DNA of 64,000 nucleotides from Thunnus maccoyii (taxonomy: Eukaryota > Chordata > Actinopteri > Scombriformes > Scombridae): the NCBI RefSeq assembly GCF_910596095.1, contig NC_056550.1:20766001-20830000 (forward strand). The letters run 5' to 3'. A model generated the notes under the pieces. That model saw nothing but the letters and a program-made list of their open reading frames with translations. It made no database searches and had not been told where the DNA came from. This document shows positions 47,051 through 60,160 of this stretch, piece by piece. The translations under genes and the position numbers were made by a program. Within the stretch, counting starts at the first letter, position 1. The number at the start of each line of letters is the position of its first letter.

Positions 47051-49276
47051 CACTACTTTTCCGTTTGTTGGCTATTTCACAGTTTATTAGTCGGTTGAAA
47101 TGTACCCTTCCAGTAATTACATTACTTCCTGACAGTATCTGAAGGCAGCATCTGCTTTGCTGCTTTAGTGACAGTTGGTACAGTGCAATCAATTTGTGAG
47201 AATTTAGAAGATAATGAGATAAATATTCAAATTTAGTAGGCAGAAGGCAATCGTTTGGCTTCAGATCTCAACTTTTTTTTTTTTGCAGCGTTTAATGGTC
47301 ACTTCTTGCCTTTTTTTTTTTTTTGGATCTTTGAAAAGCTTTTCTGTTCTGCAGAAATATGAAGTGAAGCTGCTCAGACTACAGACTTCACCATGTGTGT
47401 GTTCACATAGATGACTGACTGGATGTGTGCTGTAGTCAGTGTTTTCAAGATGGTGACATCTTACTCATTAATGTTCATCCGGTTTAGTTTTGCAGAATTT
47501 AGGCATCATTATAAAATCAGCCTGTGGCGATTTTAAAATCATTGGATAGTGTGTGCCTGTGTGTATGTGTGTGTGAATTTTTAGGTTTGTACTCAGATAT
47601 TTCAAACCTTTATTCACTGGATAAACCTCCTGATTTAGTCCTGCTGTATAGAACGGAGGCTCTTGACACTCTTACACACTTTTAGCCATTTTGCTGAGAA
47701 TCTATATTCCTCTTGAATAGTTTTAACTGTCAATTCAATACTTTTGCTTCATCCAGTTTTTTGCATGTTGCGATTTTTTCTTTGCAGCCATGTCACAGTC
47801 AAACAACCATCTGTTTATTATTTACTACAAGTAAGCCTTCAAGTTAAGATATGTCTTCTCTGTCAGATTGGAGACGGGCTGTGAAGTCAGTCAGACAATC
47901 ATTTGCCCTCTCTGGTGTTTTCATATCCACTCGCAGACAGACGCACATCACCCCAGTAAAGACTGGAACGTCAAATACGATCTCAGGGCGATATTAAGGT
48001 TTTTGTACGTATAAAAGTATTAACTTTTTATATTTCTCTCTTTGTAGGCCTCAATCTAGAAATAAAAGACTACTGCAGGTAGAAAAATAAGTTGACATGT
48101 GAACCTTTTGACAAGATTTATGCACCAGGATGCTACTTTGTTTATGTAATATTAAGAGAACATTTATATCTGCAGAACCAAATCTCTTGTTGTGTAACAG
48201 AGACGTCTTACATCCCATATGAGCCTCACCTGGTGTTTTTGCATACCTGAAATAGCAGCATGCATAGACTCTGCTTTTAATAAATTCAGTAGAAATGGGA
48301 CACACATTGTCAGATTCAAATACATCTGCTTCCTCCCTGCACGAGATAGCAGTAGTCTAAACATAGGGGAATGCAGATCATATTGCAATGTTCACCTTTC
48401 CCGCAAGGTTGTGTTTTGTTACAGGGGGACGTGTTTTTGTGGTTATTATTAAACATTTAAAACCAGGTGAATGTTTAAAAGCGTTGAGAGCGAGTTGAGC
48501 TGAATCACTTACGAACATGTTACCTCCGCATGTAGGTAAGAGCGTGCGTTTCATATTTCAGATACCTCTGGGCTAAAGACTCATTTCTGGCATCTGTGTC
48601 ACATCACAAATGGTGCTGAACTGCGTTTTTCCTCTTTCAGGTTTCTCAGTCGCTTCAGTCGTTCCTTAAAACTTCCCCCAGAAGAAAGGGAGAAAGGAAG
48701 AAAAGGGGGGGAGAGGTAGAAGAAATGAAACCGGTGGTGTTAGTGAGTTGCTAGAAGAAGCAGTAATAGTCTTCTTTCTTCTCCCTCGTCTTCTCACTCA
48801 GACCGTTTCCTCCTACGTTCTCCTCCCATCACTTCTGATTTTCATTCCCAAGATGCTCAGGCAGGAATACAAAGCAGGCAGCGTAGGCTCTGATGATTTT
48901 GGGCAGATTAGCCTCCTTCTGCTACTGACTGGATCCAAATATCCCTCATCTCATTCTGGTCCTGGTCTCAGTAGACTCCTTCACCATCTCCCTCTTTTGC
49001 CCTTCCTCTCTGCTTGACACGCCTGACTCTCACTCTCACCCTCTTTCAGACTAAAAAGATGTAAACTGAAAAGAGAGAGATTTAGTATCACTTTGCAAAA
49101 ATTGAAACATCATGTTTTGAACTGCCCTTGGCTACAATTTAGATTTCAATCTTTACTCCGTCCCAGTCAACATTTAAACATCCGTAACATTTACTGTCAT
49201 TTATGTTTCAATCTCTTAAATCCGATTGGTGTGGCATCCAATTTAAATGCTAGTTCATTTCAACATGTGCATATCC

Positions 49277-49278
<2 letters not shown>
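47051..49278. other. intergenic or intronic DNA with one exon-like block
   Basis: No coding gene recognised. A strong acceptor (TTTTTCCTCTTTCAG, ending 48640) opens a purine-rich stretch with possible donor AGAG|GTAGAA near 48714. T-runs lie at 47273-47284 and 47311-47324. Confidence 0.4.
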
Positions 49279-49316
<38 letters not shown>

Positions 49317-49330
49317 GTGTGTGTGTGTGT
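49279..49330. repeat. (GT)n microsatellite, one interruption
   Basis: About 26 GT units with one GC. It produces a V-C-V-C open frame that is an artefact. Confidence 0.96.
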
Positions 49331-50238
49331 TCTGTGCTGCACTTTCTTTCAAGTCTCTGCAGTAAGAATGGCAATGCTCTGCTGAAACCTTTAGGATCAC
49401 TTCTCATTTCCTTCCTCATTTTCCCCACTAGGAGCTACCCTTCTCACAAGGAAACCAATTCCCAATGTTATTGCCCGCTAATATACATGTAATGACTTGT
49501 AACCAGCTGAGAAGCAGATACCGACTTGCATTATCCAGTAGTCCAGCCGAGCCTTAGAAGAAGGATTTTTTTTTTTTTTGTGTGTAACGTGATGTTGCAG
49601 AAACATTGCATTTGAAATACATGGATGAGCCCAAACCCACTGCCAGAAACTATTAGAGCATCGAGAATGAAAAGGTCAGATCTGTTTTCCCCCGAGACGG
49701 ACCTGTATCCCTCCGGTTCATCCGATGCTGCGTGTGTTTTGTGTCTCCGGATCGATTAGCCGGTTGGCATCCGTCTCCTCAGTCTGGGGCATTAATGGGA
49801 AACCGGGAGCTCTAACATAGTGCATGACATTGGCATTTTTGAAACATAGCCAGCCTGCAACAGGAATAAAAGACAGGCGAGAGAGAGATATATACACTTT
49901 CTTAGATTATGAGCAGAGAAAGGTGTTAAAATGGATTGGATTTCTCACTGTGGCGAGCAGAAGGTGAGAAAGAGAAAGAGGGAGGAAAATGGCTGTGCTG
50001 AAGATGACTGGTTATTGTTTCTGGTGGTAGTGAGTCACTCATTGATCATAATTGCAGCAGCAAGGAGTTGCCTTCTAATGTTTGACCTTGTTCAATAACA
50101 GGAGCTCTATCGAGGACTGCATGCAGAGGTAATCACAAAGCCAGAGCTCAGCCTGCAGGTTATAACAAGGAGTGTGGTCGTATTCCTTCTTTTCGGTCTG
50201 TTTTTTTGTTTATTTCTCTGTTTTATGCATTTTTTTTA
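49331..50238. other. intergenic or intronic DNA, no gene seen
   Basis: No exon recognised. A T-run lies at 49567-49579. Confidence 0.5.
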
Positions 50239-50500
50239 GACCGCAACTAATGATTATTTTCATTAGATTGTTTTGTCAGCTATTTTTTTGATTAATCAAT
50301 CTCTTGCTTAGTCTGTAAAATGTTAGAAATTAGTGAGAGAGCCCAAGGTGACCCAAAAATATTCAAGTTCAGTTATATAAAACAAACGGAGCTAATCCTC
50401 AACATTTTTAGAAGCTGGAAGCAGCAAATATTTGATCATTTTCATTTTATAAATGATTTAAACCATGAATCAGTCATCAGAATTGATAGGCTAAATGATA
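50239..50500 (+). repeat. dispersed teleost repeat, copy B
   Basis: Same element as 9643-9940: GTCTGTAAAATGTTAGAAAT, AGAAGCTGGAAGCAGCAAAT and an ATAAATGATTTAAACC end. Same orientation. Confidence 0.75.
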
Positions 50501-52898
50501 ACCTCTCAGCACTACCCTGTATATTTTAGAATTAAAGCCTAAATATATTCCGATGTCACACAGACGCGCTGAAAATCATATGTGCATACACGAACACATG
50601 CAGCTAATCATTTGCAAATCAATGCATGCACGCACACAGCTGACAGACACCTGACAAATATAAAAGCTCCTCTGTGCACCGAGCCCTACATTCCTCCCAC
50701 AGTTACTAGGAAACAGGAGGCTCACAGAGCGGTTGGCTGAGGCTGTGGAGGTGTGGCGAGGCAGCAGACCGGCAGCGAGAGGGTAACGTGATTATGAGGA
50801 GGGAGGCTCCGGGGTTAAACACTGTATAAATGCTAGATGCTGAATAGATTAAAAAGATCACTGTGTCATCCAGTTTGTTGGCATCAGTACGCTGACACCC
50901 GTGCACGTGTTGCACGCTCTCTGTTTTGGTCTTAAGCTTGGTTCAGTGATGGTGAATACATATCATAGCAGCTCATACATTATCTCCTCTTCTTCCTCCG
51001 CACCTAAACTCAGCAGCCAACCAGAACATTTTCTTGTTTGTTTGCTGAAGTTTGTCCCCTAAAGACACACCTTCAGAGTGTCCGACATTGTAAATTCACG
51101 TTATCTCTGGTGTGATAAATGTGTCTACATTCCTAATGACCCCACTTACCAGATCTTTTTAGACTGATAAACAATGTGTTAACCTCATTGTGCATGCATG
51201 TTGTATCACCCGGCCATACATCAAGCAACCCATCTTCCAGTAGGTGTTTGGAAACAAAGTGCAGGGATGGCAGAGATTGTTTTGGCACACATCCATGTGT
51301 ATCTGTTTAATGCAAGCTCATGTCTATTTGTGTATTTGCCTGCCTTTATTTTGTTTTTGTGTAGGTAGTTTTAGTACAAGATTTTAGTTCTATCATTTCA
51401 GTCTCTGCAGAGGGGTGGGTACGACGGTATTGCTTCCTTTCGGTTTGGCTGATGTGCTTCTGCTTGGCTGTTTGTCCAATGTTACAGCTTTCTGTCCTGT
51501 CCCCGTGCTACCTCTTGGCACACCAGGAAGCCAAAGGCCATCATGGTAAAATATCAGCTCCACCTTCTAGATGGCAGCAGGAATCCTGCATCAACGGATG
51601 CAGCGAGAAGCTTCAGGGTCTGGCAACGGGGCTCATCCAGCCCGGCCCACTCCCTCCTACTGCCAAACAGATGCTCTGGAGATGGAGGAGCGTACACAGA
51701 TGGGTCGCTGCCTGTCATTCAGACCTCCATGATATTTGTTCATTGATTTGAATATTGCCAGGATTTTAATTTCTAAAAATGTGGGATGGTGTCAGAGATA
51801 AAGTCACAGTCATATGAAGATTATTGTGTTTTGCATTTATTCCCTACGAGATTGTTTCTCTGTCCATATCAGATGTCTGTTCACATTATACAGCCAATGT
51901 CTGAGCATCAGCTCATTTAATCAATATCACTCATCTCTTCTTAATATTCATACCTTCGTAGGATTGTTAATGCATGGTGTGTTCTAGGGATGAGTTTGTA
52001 TTTTACTGGTTTCATTAAAAGACATTCTGTTTCTCAGCTGTGGAAAATGCCAGAAAAAGGTTGCTCAAGTCACTGTGGACCTTCACTTATTGCTTTGTGT
52101 CTTTAAAACTGCACACATGCTTACTTTGTCTCTCTCTCGCCTGCGTTGTGTGAAGTGCAACACGAGAGCACATCTCCAGTGGAGAAAATCACCTATGGTT
52201 AGTGTTTGACGCGTTGCCGGGAGAAAGAATAATCACGTCTGTTGACATCAGCATATAAAAGGCACATGTGTGTTACACTGTATACAATAAATCAACAGTA
52301 ACACTCTTTGACGCTCTTGCATTGTGGACATTGACGTGTTTTAAATTAAATAGAGCCCTCAGTAGATATTAGATGTGATGTGTTTAATAAATTCTGACTC
52401 CCAGCTGAGTCCAGAGAACAAATTGACAATTCCGTTGTAGCTCACTGGGTTATCATTGACCGTCCCGTTGTTTGTCACAGCACAGCGCTTGTTATAACGC
52501 AAGACAATCGATGTCAAGTATGGAGATGAAATGTTGAGGACACAAAGTTGTCGTGCCTTTGTAGTTTTGCATCTCCACTGAGCACGTGCGCTCTGACTCA
52601 CACACACACGCACATGCACACACAAACCAAGAGAGAGAGAGAGAGAGATGGCGAGGAGTATCTTTATTTGAAGTCGCTTCTTCCTGCATTAGTAGTCTGT
52701 TCTGGTGTGGTGTGTGTAAGCACGTTAAACACAAACAGTTGTTGCACAGCATGCAAATGGGATCTGTAGGAGAGAGGTCTCACCTTGTGCAGGCAAACAA
52801 AGAGCTTTTGTGTGTTTGCACATGTTTTTTCATTGTACTCCAATGTTAGCATAGCTTCTGTAAAAAATCTTAGCGGATATATAAATGAGGGTTTCAAG
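50501..52898. other. intergenic or intronic DNA, no gene seen
   Basis: No exon recognised. A CA-rich run at 52598-52624 is followed by (GA)9 at 52631-52648. Confidence 0.5.
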
Positions 52899-53050
52899 TC
52901 TCGTTATCAATTAGAATTGATTGTTTAGTCCGTAAAATGTCAGGAAATGGTGAACAATTTTCCAGGGCCCGGGGTAATGTCTTCAGATTGTTTCTTTTGT
53001 CAAAAAATTTAAACATGTTCAGTTTACAATGATATAAAACAGAGAAAAGT
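52899..53050 (+). repeat. dispersed teleost repeat, copy C (partial)
   Basis: GTCCGTAAAATGTCAGGAAA, GTCTTCAGATTGTTTCTTTT and TTCAGTTTACAATGATATAA follow the same block order as copies A and B. The 3' part is missing. Confidence 0.7.
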
Positions 53051-55180
53051 CTCCTCACAGTGGTGTAGCTGGCATTTGTGCCTGATCATTTCAGCATATA
53101 CAAGTGCCAGTATACAGTGCATATTTTTGCATGAATATTTTGTATTGTGTATATTTTTTTGTGTGCGTGCCCCCAAGTGTGACAATGTGTGTGTGTGTTG
53201 GTGTGTTGGTGTGTGTCCCCCTCTTCAGCTGTTTGTGATAATGACAGCCGGCTGTGTTTGAATGATTCATAGCTGAATGCTAATGAGACATGCTGCAGAT
53301 GTCTTGGAAAAGCCATGCTGTGCCCTTTAGGTGTCACTCAGCCCTCGGGGATGCCGGTCACCTGCACATCTCGCTTTTGTGGCTCCATACTAACACAAGC
53401 TTAATGGAAAACGCCAACTGACACAGCAAGTTCTTACATTTCCTATTAAGTTGGAGCGCTGATTGAACTTTTTTTTAACTTCGTGTGCTGTGCTGTCATG
53501 GCACTTCATGACACTTGTACAATGCGTACATGATTGAAAGCAACATGAAGGCCAGATTAAAATAGATTAATCATTTCTGCAGATGCTCTACAATAGATGA
53601 GTTGTTTGGGAAGAGAGTACAACAAAAATATCAGAGAGGAAGGTCACAGGGAGGAAGAACATCAGCATTGTGCAGTGGAGGGAGGCCAAGGAGCTGTCTA
53701 ATAACAATAGGAAGCTGCTTTGGCCTTCAAAAAAGGCCTCATTGCTCTCTTCTTCTCTTCATCTCCTTCTTTGCTCTCTCTCCCTTTTTTCTTGTTTTTT
53801 CTTCACGGTCGAATATACCTGATGCTGCCTGAACATAGCATGAGTCGGTATTGATTTCTCTTCCCGCTGCTCTGTTGGTGGGTGTTTGACGCAGGAGTTC
53901 AGGGACACACGGGGCTTTGTTGCGGCACTTTGTTCCCTTTTTCCACTCCGGTCCAGCCTATCCATACATCACAAAAACGCTCTATCTCTGTGTGCCGCCC
54001 ACCTGACAGTTTGCCCTCTGAATGCGGCCCCACTGGCGTCACAGTCTAGAGCCCACGGGGCCTGCGTGACTTTTCAGTGAAGCAGCAGGATGCACTGAAA
54101 TCTCAGCGGAGTCTTTTAAATGGTGAAGAAAATATCCTAGTGATTGATTCCAGAGCACCTTGGAAATCCATGTATATTAAACAGTTTGAAAACGTGGAAA
54201 TTCGACAGACTAATGGAGTTTAAAATGGCTGTCGATAGAGTTACTTGATATGAGTTTAGAGCCAAGAGTACGTATAATGTGTTATTTATTGCTATAAACC
54301 CCTATGTTTTCACCACTGCAAGATTGAGACTTTAGGTAGCTCTGGAGGGGAGCATGAACAGTACATATATACCCTGTGACCCGTAGTAAGATGCTGATAG
54401 AGAAAATAGGTTTTCAGGGTCTTTAAGTGTGTAGTTCAATCAATGTATAGTCTAGAAAATAGTTTGGAAAATTTATATTCTCTACCCCTACTTTAGAAAA
54501 ACATTGATATCAAGGGCTTCTGCTTAGCATATGACAGTTTCATTCATACATTTTCAGCATAAACATGCTGAAACTGTACAGTCAATCGACAGATAGACAG
54601 ATCAATATCAAAATTCTGAACACTTGCTGGATCCATCTGGTCAATTATGAAGATTGAGACTGCTTTTTTCTGTTTTGTGTGACTTCAGTAGGAAGTAGAA
54701 CAGCTTCAGGTTAAGGACAAGGCGCTGCGGTCATGTGATGTGCATCTTAACCAGTAGGCTACCAGGACGCACCATGAGTTCATATAATAAAACAGGACTA
54801 CAAAGATAGTTCTTAAAACGTTGAAATAATACGAGAATATTTGTCTTTTTTATTCGGCTCAGTATAGGAATTAATAATCTTTAAACAATTTTGTTGTGGT
54901 TTGATTCTTGAAATATGCAAATATGTTTTCTCATAACAGAGACGGCGGCATTATGGTGTGAAAACTAAGCGATCTACTTCTCAGACTTGACGGACAAGTC
55001 AAGACCACTTGTAACACGTTTTATAACCAAGGGATTATGGAGCTTGACAACATTATTGATGTTTGATGAGATTTAATCATCCTAAAATAAGATATTATAA
55101 CTTTCTTGCATTTCCTCAACCTTATATGTAGCAACATTTATACCACCCGAAAATATCAACAGCTATATAGAAAACCTGTA
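53051..55180. other. intergenic or intronic DNA, no gene seen
   Basis: No exon or defined repeat recognised. Confidence 0.5.
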
Positions 55181-55182
55181 CT

Positions 55183-55292
55183 GGGGAGCGTTCCAGTGGT
55201 TAGGGGGTTAAGATGCCAACCACAAACTCTCTCTCTCTCTTCCTCATTTCCTGTCATCTGTCCACCGGCTGTAATAAAGGCACAAAAAATGA
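55183..55292 (+). repeat. tRNA-derived SINE remnant
   Basis: CCAGTGGTTAGGGGGTTAAG (degenerate tRNA-like head), then CTCTCTCTCTCTTCCTCATT, TTTCCTGTCATCTGTCCACC and TAATAAAGGCACAAAAAATG. This order is typical of a very common fish SINE tail. The head is too decayed for Pol III function. Confidence 0.75.
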
Positions 55293-57420
55293 TGGACAGA
55301 TTAGTCAATAATGAAAATAATCTATTTTAAATTTCATTACACATCAGACAGTTTTCACACCGACCGGAGACTATAACAACTGGTTTTTAGCTGATTCATT
55401 CAACTGGTAAGGCCAACTCTCTCAGCATACTATTAATTTCCTTGGCTTTGCTTGAATTAATAGCACACCAGTCAACCAGCATAATGAATTCCAGGCACTG
55501 TTCAGACCCTGTAGACCACTTAAACGGAAGCTGCTGGTGTCAATTCCCACAGCTTCTGTTGTAAATCAGCGTAAGAGCAATTAAGAGATATTGGGCTGTG
55601 ACACCTGTATCTCCTTTCAGCATCAAGTGTATATTACTGTCACTGGGAGTTCAAGGGTCGGCTTTTTATCCCGTCTCTTTGCCCCGGTACGGTTACACGG
55701 TCTCTGGCTCTTGTGTGCAAAGTCCTCCTCTTGGGATAGAGATGCCTGGGTCTAGTTTTGCACCTGTGCCTCATTCACAAAGAGTCACGTCTGTCTTTCA
55801 CTGTCATTAACATACCCATCATATTACTCTTCCCTCTCTGACACATAATCACTTTAATTGGACTAAAGCTAAAAAAAAAATGAGGCAATTTATGATGGAT
55901 AGGAGATAAGAGAGGCGTTTGGAAGAATTGAGATGAAATCCTGTGTTTCTTCTCAAATATATGAGTAGGTTTAGGGGTTATCTCTATGTGTATGTGTGTT
56001 TTTGCATATTATCTCTGGGATTAAGAGGGGTAATTGTCTGTCTTGCTGTAGATTTGACAGCAGTCTTTTTTTTCTGTAGCCATTTTGTGCATGTGCAGCG
56101 TAACATCAGCAGAGCCAGGGGTGTTTTAATACTCATTTCTCTCTCATGTTATCATCCATCACCGGCTTCTGGAAATCTAATTCACTACAACTCATGTCTC
56201 ATGACAGAAACACTCGTACCGTAAATCTAGCACACTGGTCAATTCATTTCAGTCACATTTGATTGATTTTAATCGCTTTTCATTGCAGTATCTTTGGCAG
56301 ATTACATTTTTTTTTGTATTCATCTTAAAGCTGGAAAACAAAAAGTAGGTTTGGGGTTAGATTACAGCAACATCACTCTGCATTATCGATCTGCAGCTTT
56401 TGCTTATTATAGAACAGACAAGGGTGTGCTGTTATTGTAACCAAGACGTATTGAGGGGGGACTCTGTGTTACTGTGTGGTTTTGTTATATGACTGCAGGA
56501 TATAATTAAACGTTTGCTCTTTAGTTTTGTTCTTTTTACATTTCAGTTTTTATCTTTAAAATCTCAGACAGAGCTGAGATGTACATACATGGAAGTTAGG
56601 GAAAACCATTAGTCAAGTATGATTTGGCATCGCTGAGTCTCTCACTGGTTAAGACCCTGTGGCTATGACATCCACACATATGAGCATCAGATATCACAAT
56701 AACAGCAAGAGAAATGTATGCTTCCACTGAATTCCTTTGATTATTTGCAAGTTATATGTATAAAGGATTGTTTCAGTGCCATCTTGTTCCCTGTACCAAA
56801 CACAACGTGCAGTGTTTAAACTCTTGGCAGCTTCAGGCCGACTATGAAGACACAGATCACACAACCTTTTGCATTGATTTCAAACTCTGCTTTCCCGGTG
56901 GCTTTTGCTCACGAAAACTAAAGTGATCCTTGATTTCTCAAGAACATCTCCACTCACCACAGAGAGGTGGATATAGATTTTTTTTGCTGTCTGGTTTTCT
57001 GGCCATTTTCTGTCAAGTGTCATCTTCTTGGCAGTTTTGTCCGTCCTGTCGTCTAGCGTGTCCCGCTTTCTCTCCAAGGACTCGACTTCACATAAGCAGA
57101 CTTTTGTGTCCTGCTGACTTCTCTCTGCACCGGACCTTTTGCTGTTAGATTAGGAGATTAGAAAAAAGTGTGTGTGTTTGTGTACGTGTGCTGAAACGAA
57201 TTGCATCCTAAAAAAAAACAGCAGGTATCATTCAGTAGGTGTAACTACATTTTACTGTCTGTAGTTGGTATTTATCTCATTGTGCTCCTCCAGTGTGTGT
57301 CATCGCACGTTACATCATCCCCATATGATCTGACGTGCATATTCGTGTGATTTCCTGTGTACAAATACTGTGTGTGCACACTGCAGGAATATAAATACGT
57401 GTCAGAAAGGGACTGTTGAA
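55293..57420. other. intergenic or intronic DNA, no gene seen
   Basis: No exon or defined repeat recognised. Confidence 0.5.
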
Positions 57421-57740
57421 CTGAGCATCTTTCTGATGTCGCACATGCACAAACTGTGGACAATGGCCGCGCGCATCTTTGTAGGGCGGAGCGACTCTCT
57501 GAGCGAGCAATTCTGATAGCACCTTGGGCCGCCAGCGCTGTCTCTGCAATCATGCTCCCATTGAGGGCAGCCTTTCATCTCGGGCCTTTCACAGAAACCT
57601 TTCAGACAGAGAAAGAGAGCGATGGAAAGAGGGGAGATCAAGGGAGAGAGAAAGTGCAGAGGAAAGGAGAAGGGAAGTGCTTCTGGAGCCCCGAGCGCTC
57701 GTCTACAATCCCGACTCTGAATAAGCACGCTGCTGATGAA
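57421..57740. promoter_or_regulatory. small CpG-rich patch with purine-rich flank
   Basis: CAATGGCCGCGCGCATC, GGGCGGAGCGACTCTCTGAG and GGGCCGCCAGCGCTG cluster CpGs in otherwise CpG-poor DNA, followed by a GA-rich stretch (57605-57680). The layout resembles 39.1-39.6 kb and could be a promoter or regulatory element. Overlapping open frames on both strands have no domain. Confidence 0.3.
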
Positions 57741-57781
57741 GAGCGCAGATGTTGAAAGAATGTATAGTAGTGTGTGTGTGT

Positions 57782-57808
57782 GAAGAAGAAGAAGAAGAAG
57801 AAGAAGAG
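57782..57808. repeat. (GAA)n microsatellite
   Basis: Nine GAA/AAG units, read directly. Confidence 0.95.
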
Positions 57809-58708
57809 AGCAAGAGGTGCTGTTAGTGGAGCTCTCGTATTGTGGATGTTCACTGTGTAATCTGTGCTATATTCTAACTTCAGTGTCTCTTATAAACATA
57901 ATCATTGAGGCGTAATGTTACTGTGGGAGGGGAATAGTGTTGTACAGTTTCAATACAGTAGATTGCATTACATTACAGTATTGTACAGTACTGCGCTATG
58001 CATGACTCAGTCGGCTGCACAGGTTTCTGTTGGGACGTTGCTGTGCTGAGCTGAGTAAAGCTGTGCAGGTTGAGCCGATGGATAGAGGGTGTTTGCTCGC
58101 CATGCAGGGGGAGGGGATGTTTGGTGAGGACTACCAGGTGTTCGTATCTGATGGGCGGGCAGGTGGCCAGGTGTGGGTGCTGGGACGCAGGGATCCTGCT
58201 GCAGGAGGTAAGCAGGTCCAGCCACAGGGATCCATTCCCACTTAAGATTCAAAGCCAAGTTCTTATTTTCAAAAGCTACCTTTTTAAAATCAGTCACAGA
58301 CACCACTGTCTGAGCCAAGGTTTTTGTAGCCCGCAGGTTTGAACTTTGGGACACTCATGAAATGTCAGCGTGGAGCTCAGGAAAACTAGGCGCTCTTTTT
58401 TGGGCCAAAAACTTTCATCTTTCTTTGTTTGCCATCATCAGGTTTGTTAGTTTTTGCTTTGTGTAGCATTTATCTAAAGCAAACAACTGGCAAGCTTTGT
58501 TGCCTCTCATAAATCATTTAGGCCTACTTTGTCTGCCAAGTGGAGCCTTAGAGAACATTTCACACAGCAGCTTGAAACACTTTTTTTTTGCTTTTGGATT
58601 CTCTTTGCTCCTGTATTTATACCCCTCTCTGTCTCTCTGTCATTACTGAGTGTTTGTGGTGTGTCAGTATGTATGTGTAAATGTGGTGTGGTCTCTGGCA
58701 GGGTTTCT

Positions 58709-58729
58709 GTGTGTGTGTGTGTGTGTGTG
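58709..58729. repeat. (GT)n microsatellite
   Basis: Ten uninterrupted GT units. Confidence 0.93.
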
Positions 58730-59395
58730 CTGTGGAGCTCATTTGATGTGCACGAGAATAATTTTGTGGCTTGAGTAAGGGGTGAACGGATGAGCTTCTG
58801 TAAAAATCTGAAGCTGCGATTGATCATTGGAGAAGGAATGGGAAAAGGATGTGTAACTTACTGTTTTCCTCCCTTCCCTTTTAACGTCACCGTCTGCCTC
58901 CCTTCCTTTCAAATACTGGGATTGTATAGACAGCGAGGCTAATTAGCCAACTCCAAACCATTCAAAATGTTCTTTGAAGCAAATGAAAAACCACGGACTA
59001 CAGTAAAGAGTCCAATATCTGTTAGAAAAATGACAAGTGATTGTAAGGCAACTATATTATCTCTCCCCACTATCATAATAATAAATGTGAAAACTGCTAT
59101 ATAGGTAAAAAAAAAAAGAAAAGAGCCTCTTCATGATTAGCGCCAGCATTGACATCACTTCTTTCTCAATATGATTTGGAATGTAGATATGAATTAAACT
59201 CATCCACGGTGCATTCATAAAATTAACATCTGCTAGTGTTTTTAACCACTATATTCTGCATACACGGGGAAATATGATGGTAATGACTTCCACCTCTGCA
59301 GCAAGACAATCAAACGCTGTTAATTAGTTCTGGCACTATGGCAGTCTCAATCAGGAGAAATTCTCTGCAGCTATGAGCTGCGATACAGAACGGCA

Positions 59396-59437
59396 GTGTG
59401 TGTGTGTGTGTGTTTGTGTGTGTGTGTTTGTGTGTGA
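59396..59437. repeat. (GT)n microsatellite, interrupted
   Basis: GT units with two TTT interruptions. Confidence 0.93.
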
Positions 59438-60119
59438 CGGTCCTGATTATTTGGGTAGATGATGATTATGACTGTTATTAATTATGATTATTAAGTCTTG
59501 ATGATTTTAGCAGCAGAATTTCATCCTGTACTTTAGGTAGCTTATATCAACAACCTGAGATCTTTTTTTTTTCGTGAAATTATTTATTTAATTGCAACTA
59601 TTATCGGTGTGAGAGGATTCCCCGTGAGTGGAGACAGGTTTTTTCTCACATTAACCTGAGTAACCTTCCCACCACTTAGATGACAGCGCTTTCATAGCCG
59701 TGTAAAAACCTTAATTTCCATGACAAAGCACTGTCAAGCAAACATCGCTCCGGCCTGCTCTCTAAGCAGCTACGGTTCATTTTCAAAGAGATCTCAGATG
59801 AATTAAGGCAACAAACGCCTCGGTCCCCTGTCAGTCATCATCCTGGTGACAGACTGAGAAATGTCCCTTTGTTTCGTGAAAAACAAAGTGAAGCAGGGCA
59901 GAGCTAAATGAAAGAGTGATATTTTGCTGCATGTGACAGCATAAAAGAGAGACCGGGCGACAGTGGGAGGGATGGCAGGGGTGTGCATGATTGAGATAAG
60001 CGACAGATAGATGGGGAGCCAGGCGCGAGTCTTCTCCTACACACTGGGATCCCAGAGATACCTCCCACAGAAACGGTGAAGCACACTGCAGTCGCACTGT
60101 CACGCAAGGACATATGAAG

Positions 60120-60122
<3 letters not shown>

Positions 60123-60154
<32 letters not shown>
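60123..60154. repeat. (AG)n microsatellite
   Basis: About 16 AG units. It gives R-E-R-E and S-L-S-L open frames that are artefacts. Confidence 0.95.
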
Positions 60155-60160
<6 letters not shown>

